A DNA stretch of 64,000 bases, taken from NCBI GenBank assembly GCA_039090855.1, contig CM077013.1:142373240-142437239 (forward strand), written 5' to 3'. The notes below the pieces were generated by a model, which saw only the letters and a list, made by a program, of their open reading frames with translations, did not search any database and was not told where the DNA came from. The translations under genes were made by a program, and so were the position numbers. This stretch comes from Macrothele yani. Taxonomy: Eukaryota > Arthropoda > Arachnida > Araneae > Macrothelidae. Below, in pieces: positions 35,074 through 45,362 of the stretch (position 1 is its first letter; each line of letters begins with the position of its first letter).

Positions 35074-36365
35074 CAGAGGGCGAGTCCACAGTTTTGCAAT
35101 ATTTGCACAAACCGATGTGCTGTGGCGGGTATGTCACATGTTTAAAGTAGTTCAAGTCACACACTGCAGTCAGTCGAAAGGGATATAAAGTGGTAGTCGT
35201 TGCTGTGAACAGCATTGCATGTCGTCGTTCTGTCTGTGGTTGGGACGCCTGAAAGATGAACAGCCTCAACTGGCTAATTAGGAAACTTTTGCTTTACGAG
35301 TTTGAATTTGGCCATAACGCTGCTTAAGCAACACGAAACATTTGTCATGTGAAAGGGGAAGGTTTCGCGGACCACAGCACACTGCAACCAGATGGTTCAA
35401 GAAATTGCGCTCAGGTGACAAAAACCTCGACGATCAGCCAAGGTCAGGAAGGCCACAGACCGTGGATTCGGTGGTCGTGCGAGAGGCTGTAGAGGCAAAT
35501 CCGACAGCCAGCAATCTGAGATTATCAGGCAAGCTAGGCATATCAGACCACTGTGGTTCGTCACCTTCATGACCTCTGCAAAGTCTACAGGAGCTGCAGC
35601 ATTGTCCCTCATAAACTGACGCCAGCTGAAACAAACCGCACAATGGAAAGGCGCACAAAACTCCTAGAAAACCAGCACAATGTACGTACGTTACATCAAG
35701 AGAATTGTTATGTGCGATGAAAAGTGAGTCTATTTCCATAATCCTAACACACAACGGCAGTGGTTGAGCCCATGCCAGCTTCCTGAACCTGTTGCCAAAC
35801 GTGGGTGCTTTGAGCATAAGGTGATGCTCTGCGTTTGGTGGAATTTCGAGGAGATAATCCATTATGAATTTCTTCCAGACGGTCTGACCATGAACGCCAA
35901 CCTCTACTCTGAACAGCTGGAGCAGATATATGCCGTTTGGAGAAGTACCCGGCACTGGTGAACAGAAAGTGCGCTCTCTTACAGCAGGACAACGCTCGGA
36001 CACATACTGCATGAATGAACCAGGCAAAACTCTGGGAACTTGAGGGCATCAAATTGATGCCACACCCAGCATATTGTCTGGATCTTGCCCCGTCTGATTA
36101 TTACTTGTTCCGGTCCATGGGCCACTTCCTTCACGGGCGGCACTTCAACAACCAGGAGGTGGCGGCACCTGGGGTGAAGGAGTTCTTTGCCTCAAAGGAA
36201 GAGAACTGGTGCCGCCGTGGAATCGAAGAACTGGCAGACAGATGACTAAAGACGGTGCAACACCATGGCCTATACATTGAATGCTAGTCAGCTTTCATTG
36301 TAAAGGTACATATGAAGAAGACAAAGTGATCCAAATATTGTAAAAAACTTTCGACTCACCCTCTG
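35074..36365 (+). mobile_element. mariner-like element with both ends
   Basis: The left end CAGAGGGCGAGTCCACAGTTTT is matched by the inverted right end (CAGAGGGTGAGTCGAAAGTTTT), with about 28 bp of similarity. TA lies outside both ends (35072-35073 and 36366-36367). About 1.29 kb, the usual mariner length, and the transposase is on the plus strand. Confidence 0.92.
35342..36245 (+). pseudogene. mariner-like transposase, broken
   Basis: The DNA-binding part is readable as TATRWFKKLRSGDKNLDDQ, then RSGRPQTVDS (35380-35572). After frameshifts, HKLTPAET and RRTKLLE follow, then VMCDEKWVYFHNPN (first catalytic Asp), then a long open block to 35961. QQDNARTHTA (second Asp) is followed directly by a stop, then HPAYCLDLAPSDYYLF (third Asp) and FFASKEENWCRRGI at the C-terminus. 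The Asp-Asp-Asp arrangement is the mariner type and close to the SETMAR-related lineage. Several lesions make it inactive. Confidence 0.88.
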
Positions 36366-36914
36366 TATATCTAACAGTCTGCATATAATTATTCTTTTGT
36401 CAACCTATTTTGAATCATGAACATGGATGGATTGAATGTACGCTGTATAAGCCACATTATTTTTTTCTCAAGGGTGACATCACTTGACAATTAAAATGTA
36501 TGATAACACTGTTGAGAAAGAAGTTCTGCACAAATCAGACCACATGTCCAAGTATCACTCACAACATGGAACATAGCAGGTTTCCACACTTTTGTATGCA
36601 ACTTTCTAAAACAAATAATTACAATGACATTTTTCTTGACAAGGGTAAAAAAAAAGGGGGGGGGGCATCACTGCCGTGTTAATTCTTGCATATTTTAAAG
36701 TTCAAATCACATGCTAACCACTCTTAAAATGATGCTGATCCACTTTCTGTAACAGGAAAGTTATATTACATAACTTGACAAACTGAGGAATATTATGAAA
36801 TAAATCTGTTCCCCAATTACAAAGAAATTCATAAAATACATACTGTTAGGCAAAACCAGATAACACTGCCAACCACACAAAAATCAAGATGCGATTTCAT
36901 GAGTTGCCATTCTA

Positions 36915-36946
<32 letters not shown>

Positions 36947-37161
36947 GAGGTTTCCCAACTTTCAATGGAATGGAGGTATCACAAGCTACATCATACAGTA
37001 CTTCTAACAATAAATTCTGAAAGTAGAACTTCTTACACTATGTGGTTACGTCATACTCATGGTCAGAAGTTAAGCACTTCATTTGAGTTGGCATATTTAT
37101 AAGAAACGAATTAGCACACAGATTAAGAATCTACTTCATTCAAATGCAAAAATTCACTTAC
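36366..37161. other. Presumed first intron side of WNK; no exon seen
   Basis: Contains a T-run of about 31 nt (36918-36947) and a G-run near 36656. It lies just 3' of the WNK donor site. I did not find the next kinase exon here. Confidence 0.5.
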
Positions 37162-38375
37162 CTGCAGTTCACACCAGGCCACTGCAACTCCAGTAGCTGT
37201 ATCCAAACCTTTATAAACAGTCTTAAAAGATCCTCGTCCAACTTCTTCCTCAAATTTGAGAAACCTTCCATCTGGGGAAGTATCCCTAGCTTTGACAGCT
37301 TCATCTTCCTCCAGCACAGTCTCGTTACTGTCAGTTTTCACACTGTCGTCCTCAACTTTTTCCGGCCCAGCGGGACACTTTGCAATGTCATTTTCATTTT
37401 TAGTGCCAGAGTCGGAGAGAGTTACAACTGGAATAGCCACTTCCTGAGCACTTATTTCGCATGGCACCTTTTCAGAAACAATGTCATCTGCAAGTGGAAC
37501 TTCCCCAGTTCCATCAGAATGCATTACTTCAGATCTTGATTCTAGGAGTTCTGGCTCTTGTGCAACAACATTCGCTAATCGTTCTAATATATCACAGGTT
37601 ACATCCCCAACTGAGGGGAGATTTGGGATGACGTCTGCTTTAAATGTTTCACACCTGGAGCATCCCGTTCTACAACACATTCACTTACTTTAAAAACATC
37701 TTTTTTTCTTCAGGAGTATCATTTTTTTGTTTTTTATTCATTTCATCACTGCACTCATTTTTCACATCATTACATACATCATTTATACAATCAACAGACA
37801 GTGAAGAATGTGATAATTCTAATTGATGACTAGCTTTCATGATAGCTGAGGACCTATCCTTTTCACCAGGAGAGGGAAGGTCTTCGGAGGATGATTTCTT
37901 TAACCCTGAGCTGAATGTTCCCGACCTAGTTTTCTGCTTTAACACTAGAGAGGAATTATCCCCTTTTACCTGTAATCGTCGATTAGTATGTACATTATGT
38001 GAGAAAGCTTTACTTGAAGCATCAAATTTAGTTTTAGACGAAGCGGCATCAGAATTATGTAGGCGACGTCGGCTGAAAGTCAGATTTTGAGAATTAGAAT
38101 CACTAGCGGATTGGCGATCATGCTTTCCAGCATTTGTGAGACGAGGATTTTGGCGACCAGTCAAACTTTTCATACACTGTGGACTCTGATTCTGTTTGCC
38201 ACTGTGGTCTTTTGATCGAGTTGGGAATTTAGTAGGCCCAATGGTCCTGAATACTTCTTCAGTATGCGAAATACCATCAGATTTGGACAGCTTCTGGTTA
38301 TCACTTTGAGGCACTTCATTTGGTTTATGCTTGATCATGTCCAAAATTCAATTGACAGAGGGGTATGCAAGTCAC
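37162..38375 (-). CDS. WNK: WNK kinase, 5' coding exon(s), partial
   Basis: WNK kinases phosphorylate SPAK/OSR1 to control cation-chloride cotransport. The exon begins after an acceptor (TTTCTTTGTTGCAG) at 38376. A start ATG at 38338 (MIKHKPNEVPQ) has G at -3 and a stop codon upstream. The first segment is Ser/Lys-rich and low in complexity, like WNK N-termini, and runs to KKMFLK at a GTAAGT donor (37688-37683). The second segment ends in SPDGRFLKF, GRGSFKTVYKGLDT and VAWCELQ at donor GTAAGT (37161-37156). Lys in GRGSFK and Cys in VAWCEL are the diagnostic WNK features. Human WNK exon 1 ends at the same place. Removing 19 nt (37688-37670) joins the segments in frame, giving 386 codons (Lys366, Cys383). 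Later exons are not visible. Confidence 0.88.
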
Positions 38376-40131
38376 CTGCAACAAAGAAAATAAGTGCTAC
38401 AGTTTCATTGAAGTGCGCATTTTACCACTGCATTTTAAAAATCTACAGATCAAAATTAAAATGCTAACTATAATGAATACAAATATATAAACATATATAA
38501 ACGTACACCACTCTTCTATGTGGAAGGATTTAAATAATCTCAAACCATATTCTAGTAGTTTCAGTCCTTTGTCATTATCTGGATTCATAAAACTCCCTTC
38601 TCATTGACAACTCAATTATAATCATTTCCATCAATAAATTTTGAAAATAAAGACATGCAGAAATCAACCATTTTGCATGATTCATCAGCAATAATCATGC
38701 TTAGGGTCTAACTAAAATAGTCTCTTCACAGGATAACTTTAAATAAATTTAAATTGCAAATTTCACAACATGGGAAATTTATGATTATTAAAAATTTAAA
38801 TGTGCATTTGGTTCATGCACAATTTTTTTATTCTATAAAAAAAAAGGTGATTTTTTAAAATCTCAAAGGGAGATCAACAAAGCTGTTTTGTTTGTGCGTG
38901 TGTGTTTAGTTTTAAGTACATGGATAGAACACAGGTAAGTGGACAATGCAATAAAAAGGGTGCTTCCACAAAAGACACAGAAAATAAGTGTCAATCATAT
39001 ACTCCATCTTTTGTAAACTAAATTAACTTTTTACTTTTTGTAAGGAAACAAATTCGAAAAATACACCACTACAGAAACGAGATGAACATCCAAATTGGTG
39101 ACTGTGCCTATGGCAGCAAAACAAAATTATCTCAGGTCAACATTCTGTCCAAAAGCAAACACACAGACCGCATTACTGATGCCTTACTAAAAGTGAGATC
39201 ATTTGATTCACTTTAAAGCACTGCCATGAAAAACTTTGCAATTGATGTCTGTGTCTCCACAGTAACCTCCAATGAATTAACCAAAGTTCTCACAAACAAT
39301 AAGTTACATTTATAAACTTCCAGCACTGTTACACAAGAATTTGTTTCCCTTGCTAAGGATACTAGTTGCTAATTAGCTTTCTAAAAACTGTCACCCATGA
39401 AGTGTCTAAGCACTTTGATTTTTTAATCTGCTTCTAAAAGCATAGCCCAAAACATGTACACAATATATTTTTTTCCATAGCATCTCTTCTTCATGCTGTT
39501 AGTCATGCATCCTATGCCTTAAAAATTCTAATATTTAATCCCTTAAGTGGCTGTTGAACCTGGAACCAAATGGGGCCCAAAATTTAACCCTTGAAGCGGC
39601 CAATGTACCTGAACCAAATGGTGCCCAAAATTTTCTGCTTTTCCCAAACACAAATGTTCGCATATTAACCACATTTTATGAAAGCTACGGCAGAACATTT
39701 TCTTTTCTCCCTCTCATCTAAGCAGTAATGACCATAAACCTGTCACTGGTGGTGATGGCTCTCTATTCTCTGCTTCAAGACCAAAGGCATCATGGGGAAG
39801 GGTTGTCCCCTTGATCCCTTCTATGCTGTCCTGTTTCTAAACAAAAATCACCTACAGTTGGTTTATGTATTTATAGAAAGAGGGAGACACCAATCTACTG
39901 TTTTTCTTTTTAGTTTTTTTTTTTTTTAATGTGCTGCTGGTACTTACTTTACTTTGCTGGTAACAAAAATGCATACCACTGTTTAACAGCTGTTTGCCAC
40001 CTTCATAGCATACTCACCACAAAATGATTCAGCTGGCTTTGGGGTAGTGTTGTTCACAAACTACAGAAAAGATCACAAATTTCTGAAAATGCAAGGACCA
40101 GAAGGACGTTGAAACACATAAACCACCTGAG
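38376..40131. other. Presumed intron or 5' region of WNK; no exon seen
   Basis: Upstream of the acceptor, so at least one noncoding 5' exon should lie further right. A roughly 47-bp imperfect tandem duplication (CCCTTRARGYGGCY..GAACCAAATGG) lies at 39541-39635. No promoter identified. Confidence 0.5.
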
Positions 40132-40195
40132 CATGTTTTGGGATGCACTGTGTAGAACCCTGCAAAGGCTTCTACACAGTGCATCCCAAAACATG
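40132..40195. repeat. Perfect 26-bp hairpin with 12-nt loop
   Basis: Arms 40132-40157 and 40170-40195 are exact inverse complements (CATGTTTTGGGATGCACTGT..). The right arm is part of the transposase remnant that follows, so the left arm is an inverted duplicate of it. Confidence 0.95.
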
Positions 40196-40560
40196 TTCAA
40201 TGGAATTAAGGTTGGGGGATCTCAGGGGTAGAGGCAAATGTGGAATACTGTGATCTTCAAGCTCAGAAACCATGATGTGAGCATGCATTATCATCCATAA
40301 AGAGGAAACTATGGCTTATTGCACTATGGAAAAGCATTGTAGTACTCCTTATCATTTAGGGTCAGTACAAGCTATCATCCATGCACTGTCAAAAGCAGAT
40401 CCTTCACCACACTATAACTGATATGTAATCTGGAGTCATCACACAATAGGACACTTCGCCACTCTTTGTGCCACAACACATGCTGTTAACAGGTGCCAAA
40501 TTCCTGGCTTTGGAGGTGGTTTCAAAATTTTACAAAAGTGGCAGCTCAAATCGTGTTACA
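40158..40560 (-). pseudogene. Tc1-like transposase remnant
   Basis: Minus-strand reading shows LFMDDNACSHH (second catalytic Asp region) and, in another frame, LRSPNLNSIEHVLG (Glu region). The spacing fits Tc1. Multiple stops and frameshifts; no ends found. Confidence 0.55.
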
Positions 40561-40789
40561 ACATATTTTTAAGTTTCCTTCTGTTCTTGCATTTTATCAT
40601 TAAAGCAGCTACTGAAAACAACAACAGCTAAGCTATCAGCGCATTTTATAATTGAAATGTCAGCAGAATTATATGATGGTGAAAATGTTTTAAACTAGGG
40701 ATGCACACTCAATAATGATTTATTTGGAACAACAATCGCAAGACCTGACTTTAAGAAGTTATACAAGGGCCATCCCGAAAGAAAAAGTA

Positions 40790-42314
40790 CACTGGCGTGC
40801 AAAAATTAAGGACGAGACGGTTTTTCGAAGGTAACGTTGCGCAGAAGTGCTCCACATTGACTCAAATCATACCATAAGATCCACAAGATGTAAGAATATG
40901 GGACAAGTGAGCAAAACCGTCCAAACAAGGAATCCAAAGGCACTTTATTGAAAAGGTAGCTTTGAGCACAACTCGACAGAAGACAGAAACGTCCATGTGA
41001 CAGGCGGCTGCCAAGAAAAATCCAGTCTTTAGTAGGGGATATGATCACCCCGACTGCATTGCAGGATTTACAACGTCTGTCCATGCTGAGGAGGAGGTTC
41101 TCAAGGAGCTGTTGAGGCATTGCACCCATTCCTCTTGTAGCGCCAATCGCAGCTGCGGAATCGTTGCTGGCGACTGGTGATGTGCTGCCAAGCGTCTCCC
41201 GAGAAGGTCCCACATGTGTTCGATTGGATTTAGGACCGGGGACCTGGCGGGCCAATCCATGCATTGAATATCTTCACTCTGCGACAGCCGCTGTTCGATG
41301 AGGTGTAGTGTTGTCGTTCATGAAGAGGAACTCAGGACCCACAGCACCTATAAACAGACGCACGTGAGGCAGGAGAACCTCAGTACAATAGCGGACACCA
41401 GTGACTGAACCTCCTTGGAAGATGTGGAGGTCAGTACGGCTACCAAGCATGATACCGCCCCAAACAAGAACTTTGCCACCTCCAAACCGGTCCCTTTCGA
41501 TGATGTTGGAGGTGTGATTACGTGTTCCCTGCTTTCTCCAGATGTGTATATGTCCAGAATTACTCGTCAGACTAAATCAGTTCTCATCCGTAAAAGAACT
41601 CGACCCCATTGTTGATGTGTCCAGTCCTTGTGTTCCTGGCACCACAGAAACCGCCGTCTCCGATGAGCAGGCGTTAATGGCACACACCATTCTGGTCGTC
41701 GTGCAAATAAATTACCTTTGTGCAGCCTCCTGGACACGGTAAAACGCGATAACGGACATCCAGTTGTCTGTTGCATGTGCCTTGCGATTTCTCCCGCTGT
41801 GTGCCGTCTGTCTCTTCTCGCCTGTAGGACAATATACCGGTCGTCCGCCGCCGTGGTTGCTCGTGGACGACCACTGCCGAACTCTCGGACAGCTGCTCCT
41901 GTCATTTGAAATGCTCTCCAAGCTCGTGAAACGATGCTGTGAGCGATCCCAAACTCCTCGGCCACATTAGTCACACTTCAACCTTCTTTCAACTTCCCAA
42001 TGAAGTGACTTCGGGTAAAGTCATCCAGATGTCGTCTACTGGATTGCCTGTTGGCCATATCACACGGTGGCAGCAACTCGACGTCGTTCAAACCGATGTA
42101 CACCGTGCAATAGCTTTCACCGAATTGCCGAGCGTACATCGCCTGTGTGCTTTATACCCTTCCGACACTCCCCCACGTCATGCTGCATATATGCGCATGC
42201 CCTACCGTACCGGATCCTAGTCTATCTCCTCAGTTGTCTTTCGGTCTGTTCTGCCTGCTCGTTTTGCTGTTATGCTCATTTCTCCTCTTCGTTCTTAATT
42301 TATGCACACCAGTG
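40790..42314 (-). mobile_element. Tc1-like element with both ends
   Basis: The left end CACTGGCGTGCAAAAATTAA and the inverted right end CACTGGTGTGCATAAATTAA match, with TA outside each (40788-40789 and 42315-42316). About 1.5 kb, transposase on the minus strand. Confidence 0.93.
41045..42058 (-). pseudogene. Tc1-like transposase with several lesions
   Basis: The start ATG at 42058 (MANRQSSRRHLDDFTRSHFI) runs to KLKEG, then an in-frame TGA (41980-41978) where CGA is likely. The frame continues SVTNVAEEFGIAHSIVSRAW (helix-turn-helix) and SGRPRATTAADDRYI to about 41567. The first catalytic Asp is readable as TDEN, followed by another stop, after a one-base shift. The second Asp lies in MNDNTTPHRTA. 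After a further shift, CMDWPARSPVLNPIEHMWD carries the Glu. Nonsense codons, frameshifts and a short deletion all show long inactivity. Confidence 0.88.
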
Positions 42315-43013
42315 TAAGTACCATTTGCACATCACTCCAGTGCAAGTATTCGCTTCAGAGTTCAGCATGTGCAGTTGTGCTGCAGACATGCAAACCTTCA
42401 AAATCTTAAAATCGGGAGATTTTTTCCAGCTCATAAAATCACAAGAGCGCTATTTTTTATCGACATTTTCCAGAATACGTGTAGGAACAATTTTCCCAGA
42501 AGTATTATTATTGCTCCACTAAAAGTTCTGGAGAAAAGAACAGCACGAAAATTAACACCAATTTCCCCTACTAAAATTCGTTTTTAAGTACGTCGATTCC
42601 ACAAGATAATGAAAATGTAAAAAACCCATAGGTTGTTGTGTTTTACGAATAAAGAAGCAGCCAACTGTTTTGTTTCTTCTTTAGGTTCTGTGCGAAGAAG
42701 ATGACAAAAAGCACTGTACTAACATCGCCTTTTGTTACAAGGCGAGACCAACTGTAACTACTCCCTTTAGTCGTTAAGTGAATTCACCGCAATTCAACTG
42801 TTTATCATCACTTAGAATGAGTAGCTCTGTCAAGGGGGATGGGTTGAAAGACTGAACTGCAAGGAGAAGGCAGGGCAGCTCCGATCTCTCAATCAATTAC
42901 TGACCCTCCCCGGCATTCTAATGCCAGAGCGGGTGATTTCTTTGCTGAAGGTGTCGCATGACAATCGGACTGGGAGAAAAAATTTTAAAGCAAATTTTTT
43001 CCAACACATCTCG
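42315..43013. other. No gene recognised
   Basis: Nothing supported in this stretch. Confidence 0.5.
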
Positions 43014-43067
43014 AACGATTGAACAGAAGCCAGCACTTAGTTAGACCACTGCACCACTGGGGTGGCT
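43014..43067 (-). repeat. SINE fragment, copy 5 (tRNA head only)
   Basis: Matches only the first ~55 bases of the SINE (GCCACCCCAGTGGTGCAGTGG on the minus strand), with a small TTAG duplication. The body and tail are absent. Confidence 0.8.
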
Positions 43068-43744
43068 TTCTTTTTGCAGACAGGAAGAGAGGAGGAGTAT
43101 GAAACTGATGACTGTAATGCCACTTTGCATCGAAGCAGAAAGAAAAGATTTACAGGCGGTTCGAAATCATGGTGTTTGATGGAATTTCGACCATACTAAC
43201 GGCTAATTTTCAAAGAAAACCAGAAGAATTTGACATTCATCCAGGGCGCGGGAGGAAGGGCTGAAAATCCGGAGTCTCCTGCCTAAATCCGAAGAGTTGG
43301 CGTGTCTGGTGTTGCTTCATCCATTATTAGAAGGGGTGGGAAAATGAAGTCGCCCAGGGTGACCAAAAACAATTATCCAGGCCTCTACGGAAAACTTCAC
43401 TGAGGAACATGTAATTAAAAATTTTGCGAGCTCCCAGAAAAAACAAATAGTTTTGTTTGTTTTTTTCTGATGGCTGTGGATAAAACATTGTTTTTTTGGA
43501 CAAAAATATACATGACTTTGATATTATACATACCTCCAACCCCATTGGTCAAATGTTTTGATTGTGGCTACTAAAATCGTTAGCTGGCCACCAGATTTCA
43601 GAATATTTTTCTACCCCTGTCCATTAGCCATGCCCTGGCGCCATTCGGTGAGCTTGTGCTGTGTGTTAACAATATTTTTAAGTTCATAGAATGGCCCACC
43701 AACTTAAGTTCAGTCTGTGATAAGGTTTGTGAATGCGAGAAATT
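43068..43744. other. No gene recognised
   Basis: Nothing supported. Confidence 0.5.
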
Positions 43745-43838
43745 GTCAGATCAAGTGAGATTCAAATAGATGTTAGGGGCAGATGGATGCCAAATTAATC
43801 AAGCAAGTAGACATGCCTCAGAAAACTTGAAAATTACT
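43745..43838 (-). repeat. tRNA-like repeat (second family), distal part, split by the Penelope-like insertion
   Basis: Matches 46875-46945 in inverted orientation (GAGGCATGTCTACTTGC..GATTAATTTGGCATCCATCT). Its other part is 45187-45345; the Penelope-like element separates the two. Confidence 0.75.
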
Positions 43839-43999
43839 GTGGAAATAACATTTTACGGGTCTTATAGAGGTAATTATTTAAAAGAGTTGGTGGTCAAATT
43901 TTCGAACTAGCACCTAGTTCATCATCAGGACTACATCACTAGAGTAGTTGCTGCCACTCAGTCGGAAGTGTCTAACCACAATTATCATTAATTGTGATA

Positions 44000-44930
44000 C
44001 TTCTTACTATTTCCATCCCTTCTTCTAGCTTCCTCTTTACTAAGAGTGATTGGTGGGCAGTCCCAATTTATGAAGTGTCCACTTGCTTGTACATGTCGAT
44101 CTAGCCCTGTTATGTTACTAATGTTCCTAATAGCTGCTTGGTGTTCTTCCATTCAGACCTTTTTTTTTTTTTTTTTATTGGAGGTTTAACGACCACCGTG
44201 AGCAACTCAATGGGCTATAAGCAGTTGCCCATCCCTAATTTAGGGTCACATGCCTCACCGGAATTCGAACCCGGACCCTTTTTGGAGGAATGATCAAAGG
44301 CCATCGCTTAGACACACTGCGCCACCTGGGCGGCCTATTCGGACTTTAATACTCCTTCCTGTTTCTCCTGTATAGCTTAGCCCGCAGTTACAGTCGATGC
44401 AATAGACTACTCCTTCAAGTCTTTTTCTTTCTGTTCTTGAGTGGCAAGAACTTCTTTAACTTGTTATTTAGATCTGGGGCAAATCTGATATTATATTTTG
44501 CTCTGATCCTCTTTAGTTTTTCAAAAAGTCCTTTGTAGTACGTAATTTTGCTGGTGAATTTGAAGTTGTTCACTTGCTGCTTCCTTTTTGGCATATTTTT
44601 TTAAATAACTTCTTAGTGAATAGGGAAGGGTAATTATTTTCTGCCAGTATTCTTTTAATTTGAATGTCTTTTTGGGCATCTGTAAAGACAAGGACGTCAA
44701 TTTTCTTCAAAAATTGTCTTGTCGTATTAGACTTAATATATTCAGTGTGGAATGAGCAGAAGTCTAACATCTTTCCTGTGTTAGTGGGTTTTCTAAAAAG
44801 CCGAATGAAGATTTTCCCCTCTCTTGAGGTCAAGGTTGAAACTAGGAAATTGATGCTATGGTTTTTCTCCAGTTCCAGGGTGTACGTGTAAAGAATTTTC
44901 CAGCGAGTTAAATTCTGCTACAATTTGAGA
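44000..44930 (-). pseudogene. Penelope-like RT C-terminus and GIY-YIG endonuclease
   Basis: Read on the minus strand, the RT end shows IVAEFNSLENSL, NHSINFLVSTLTSREG and then LFRKPTNTGKMLDFCSFH (the conserved RKPT block of Penelope RTs). It continues to NNYPSLFTKKLF (44570-44833). After a decayed linker the endonuclease is readable: VYCIDCNCGLSYTGETGRSI (GIY and YIG motifs with a Cys pair). It is broken by the SINE, then resumes EEHQAAIRNISN and HVQASGHFINW to the end KKYHN at about 44000. The N-terminal RT motifs are lost by 5' truncation. This endonuclease type distinguishes Penelope elements from LINEs. Inactive. Confidence 0.85.
44159..44334 (-). repeat. tRNA-derived SINE, copy 6, inside the endonuclease
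   Basis: T-run at the left, tRNA head at 44334, with a deletion of about 45 bp in the body. Flanked by ATTCAGAC (left) and ATTCGGAC (right), an 8-bp duplication with one CpG-type difference. Removing it rejoins the endonuclease in frame. Confidence 0.92.
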
Positions 44931-45186
44931 GCGTAGAGATTGGTCCACATTATCTACAATAAACAAGGGATGGAAATAGCGAGAAGTACCACCACAATTA
45001 ATGATAATTGCGGCTGGATACTTCCGACTGAGCTGCAGCAACTACCCCAGTGATGTAGTCCTGATGAACTAGGTTCTACTTCGAAAATTTGACCACCAAC
45101 TCTTTTAAATAATTACCTCTATAAAGACCAGTAAAATATTTATTTCCACAGTAAACTATGAATAGAGGCACCATAAGTTCATTTAC

Positions 45187-45345
45187 AACTTGAAAATTAC
45201 ATTATCCTGGAATGGGAATCGAACCTGCATCTAACGATTTACGTTTCAGTATGTTACCATTACACCATCCAGAACAAGGAACCTCCAAGTAACTGAGGAT
45301 GAGTTTAGGGACTTGGATGAAATGCTCCACCGTGAGCAAATCAAG
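45187..45345 (-). repeat. tRNA-like repeat (second family), head part
   Basis: On the minus strand GTTCTGGATGGTGTAATGGTAAC..GGTTCGATTCCCATTCCAG looks like a tRNA with A-box and B-box segments and partly pairing ends. The related plus-strand copy is at 46625-46985. Probably a second tRNA-derived SINE or a relic tRNA inside a repeat. Confidence 0.6.
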
Positions 45346-45362
45346 GCATATATATATATATA

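Larger units (their letters stand above)
43839..45186 (-). mobile_element. Penelope-like retroelement, 5'-truncated, with inverted ends
   Basis: AACTTGAAAATTAC occurs exactly at 43825-43838 and 45187-45200, a 14-bp target duplication. The left end (read on the minus strand) is the 3' end of the element. The right end is an inverted copy of that same 3' region (about 44975-45186), so both ends are mutual inverse complements over more than 150 bp. Between them lie the C-terminal RT and GIY-YIG endonuclease on the minus strand, interrupted by a SINE. Complex and inverted ends are known for Penelope elements. Confidence 0.85.
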
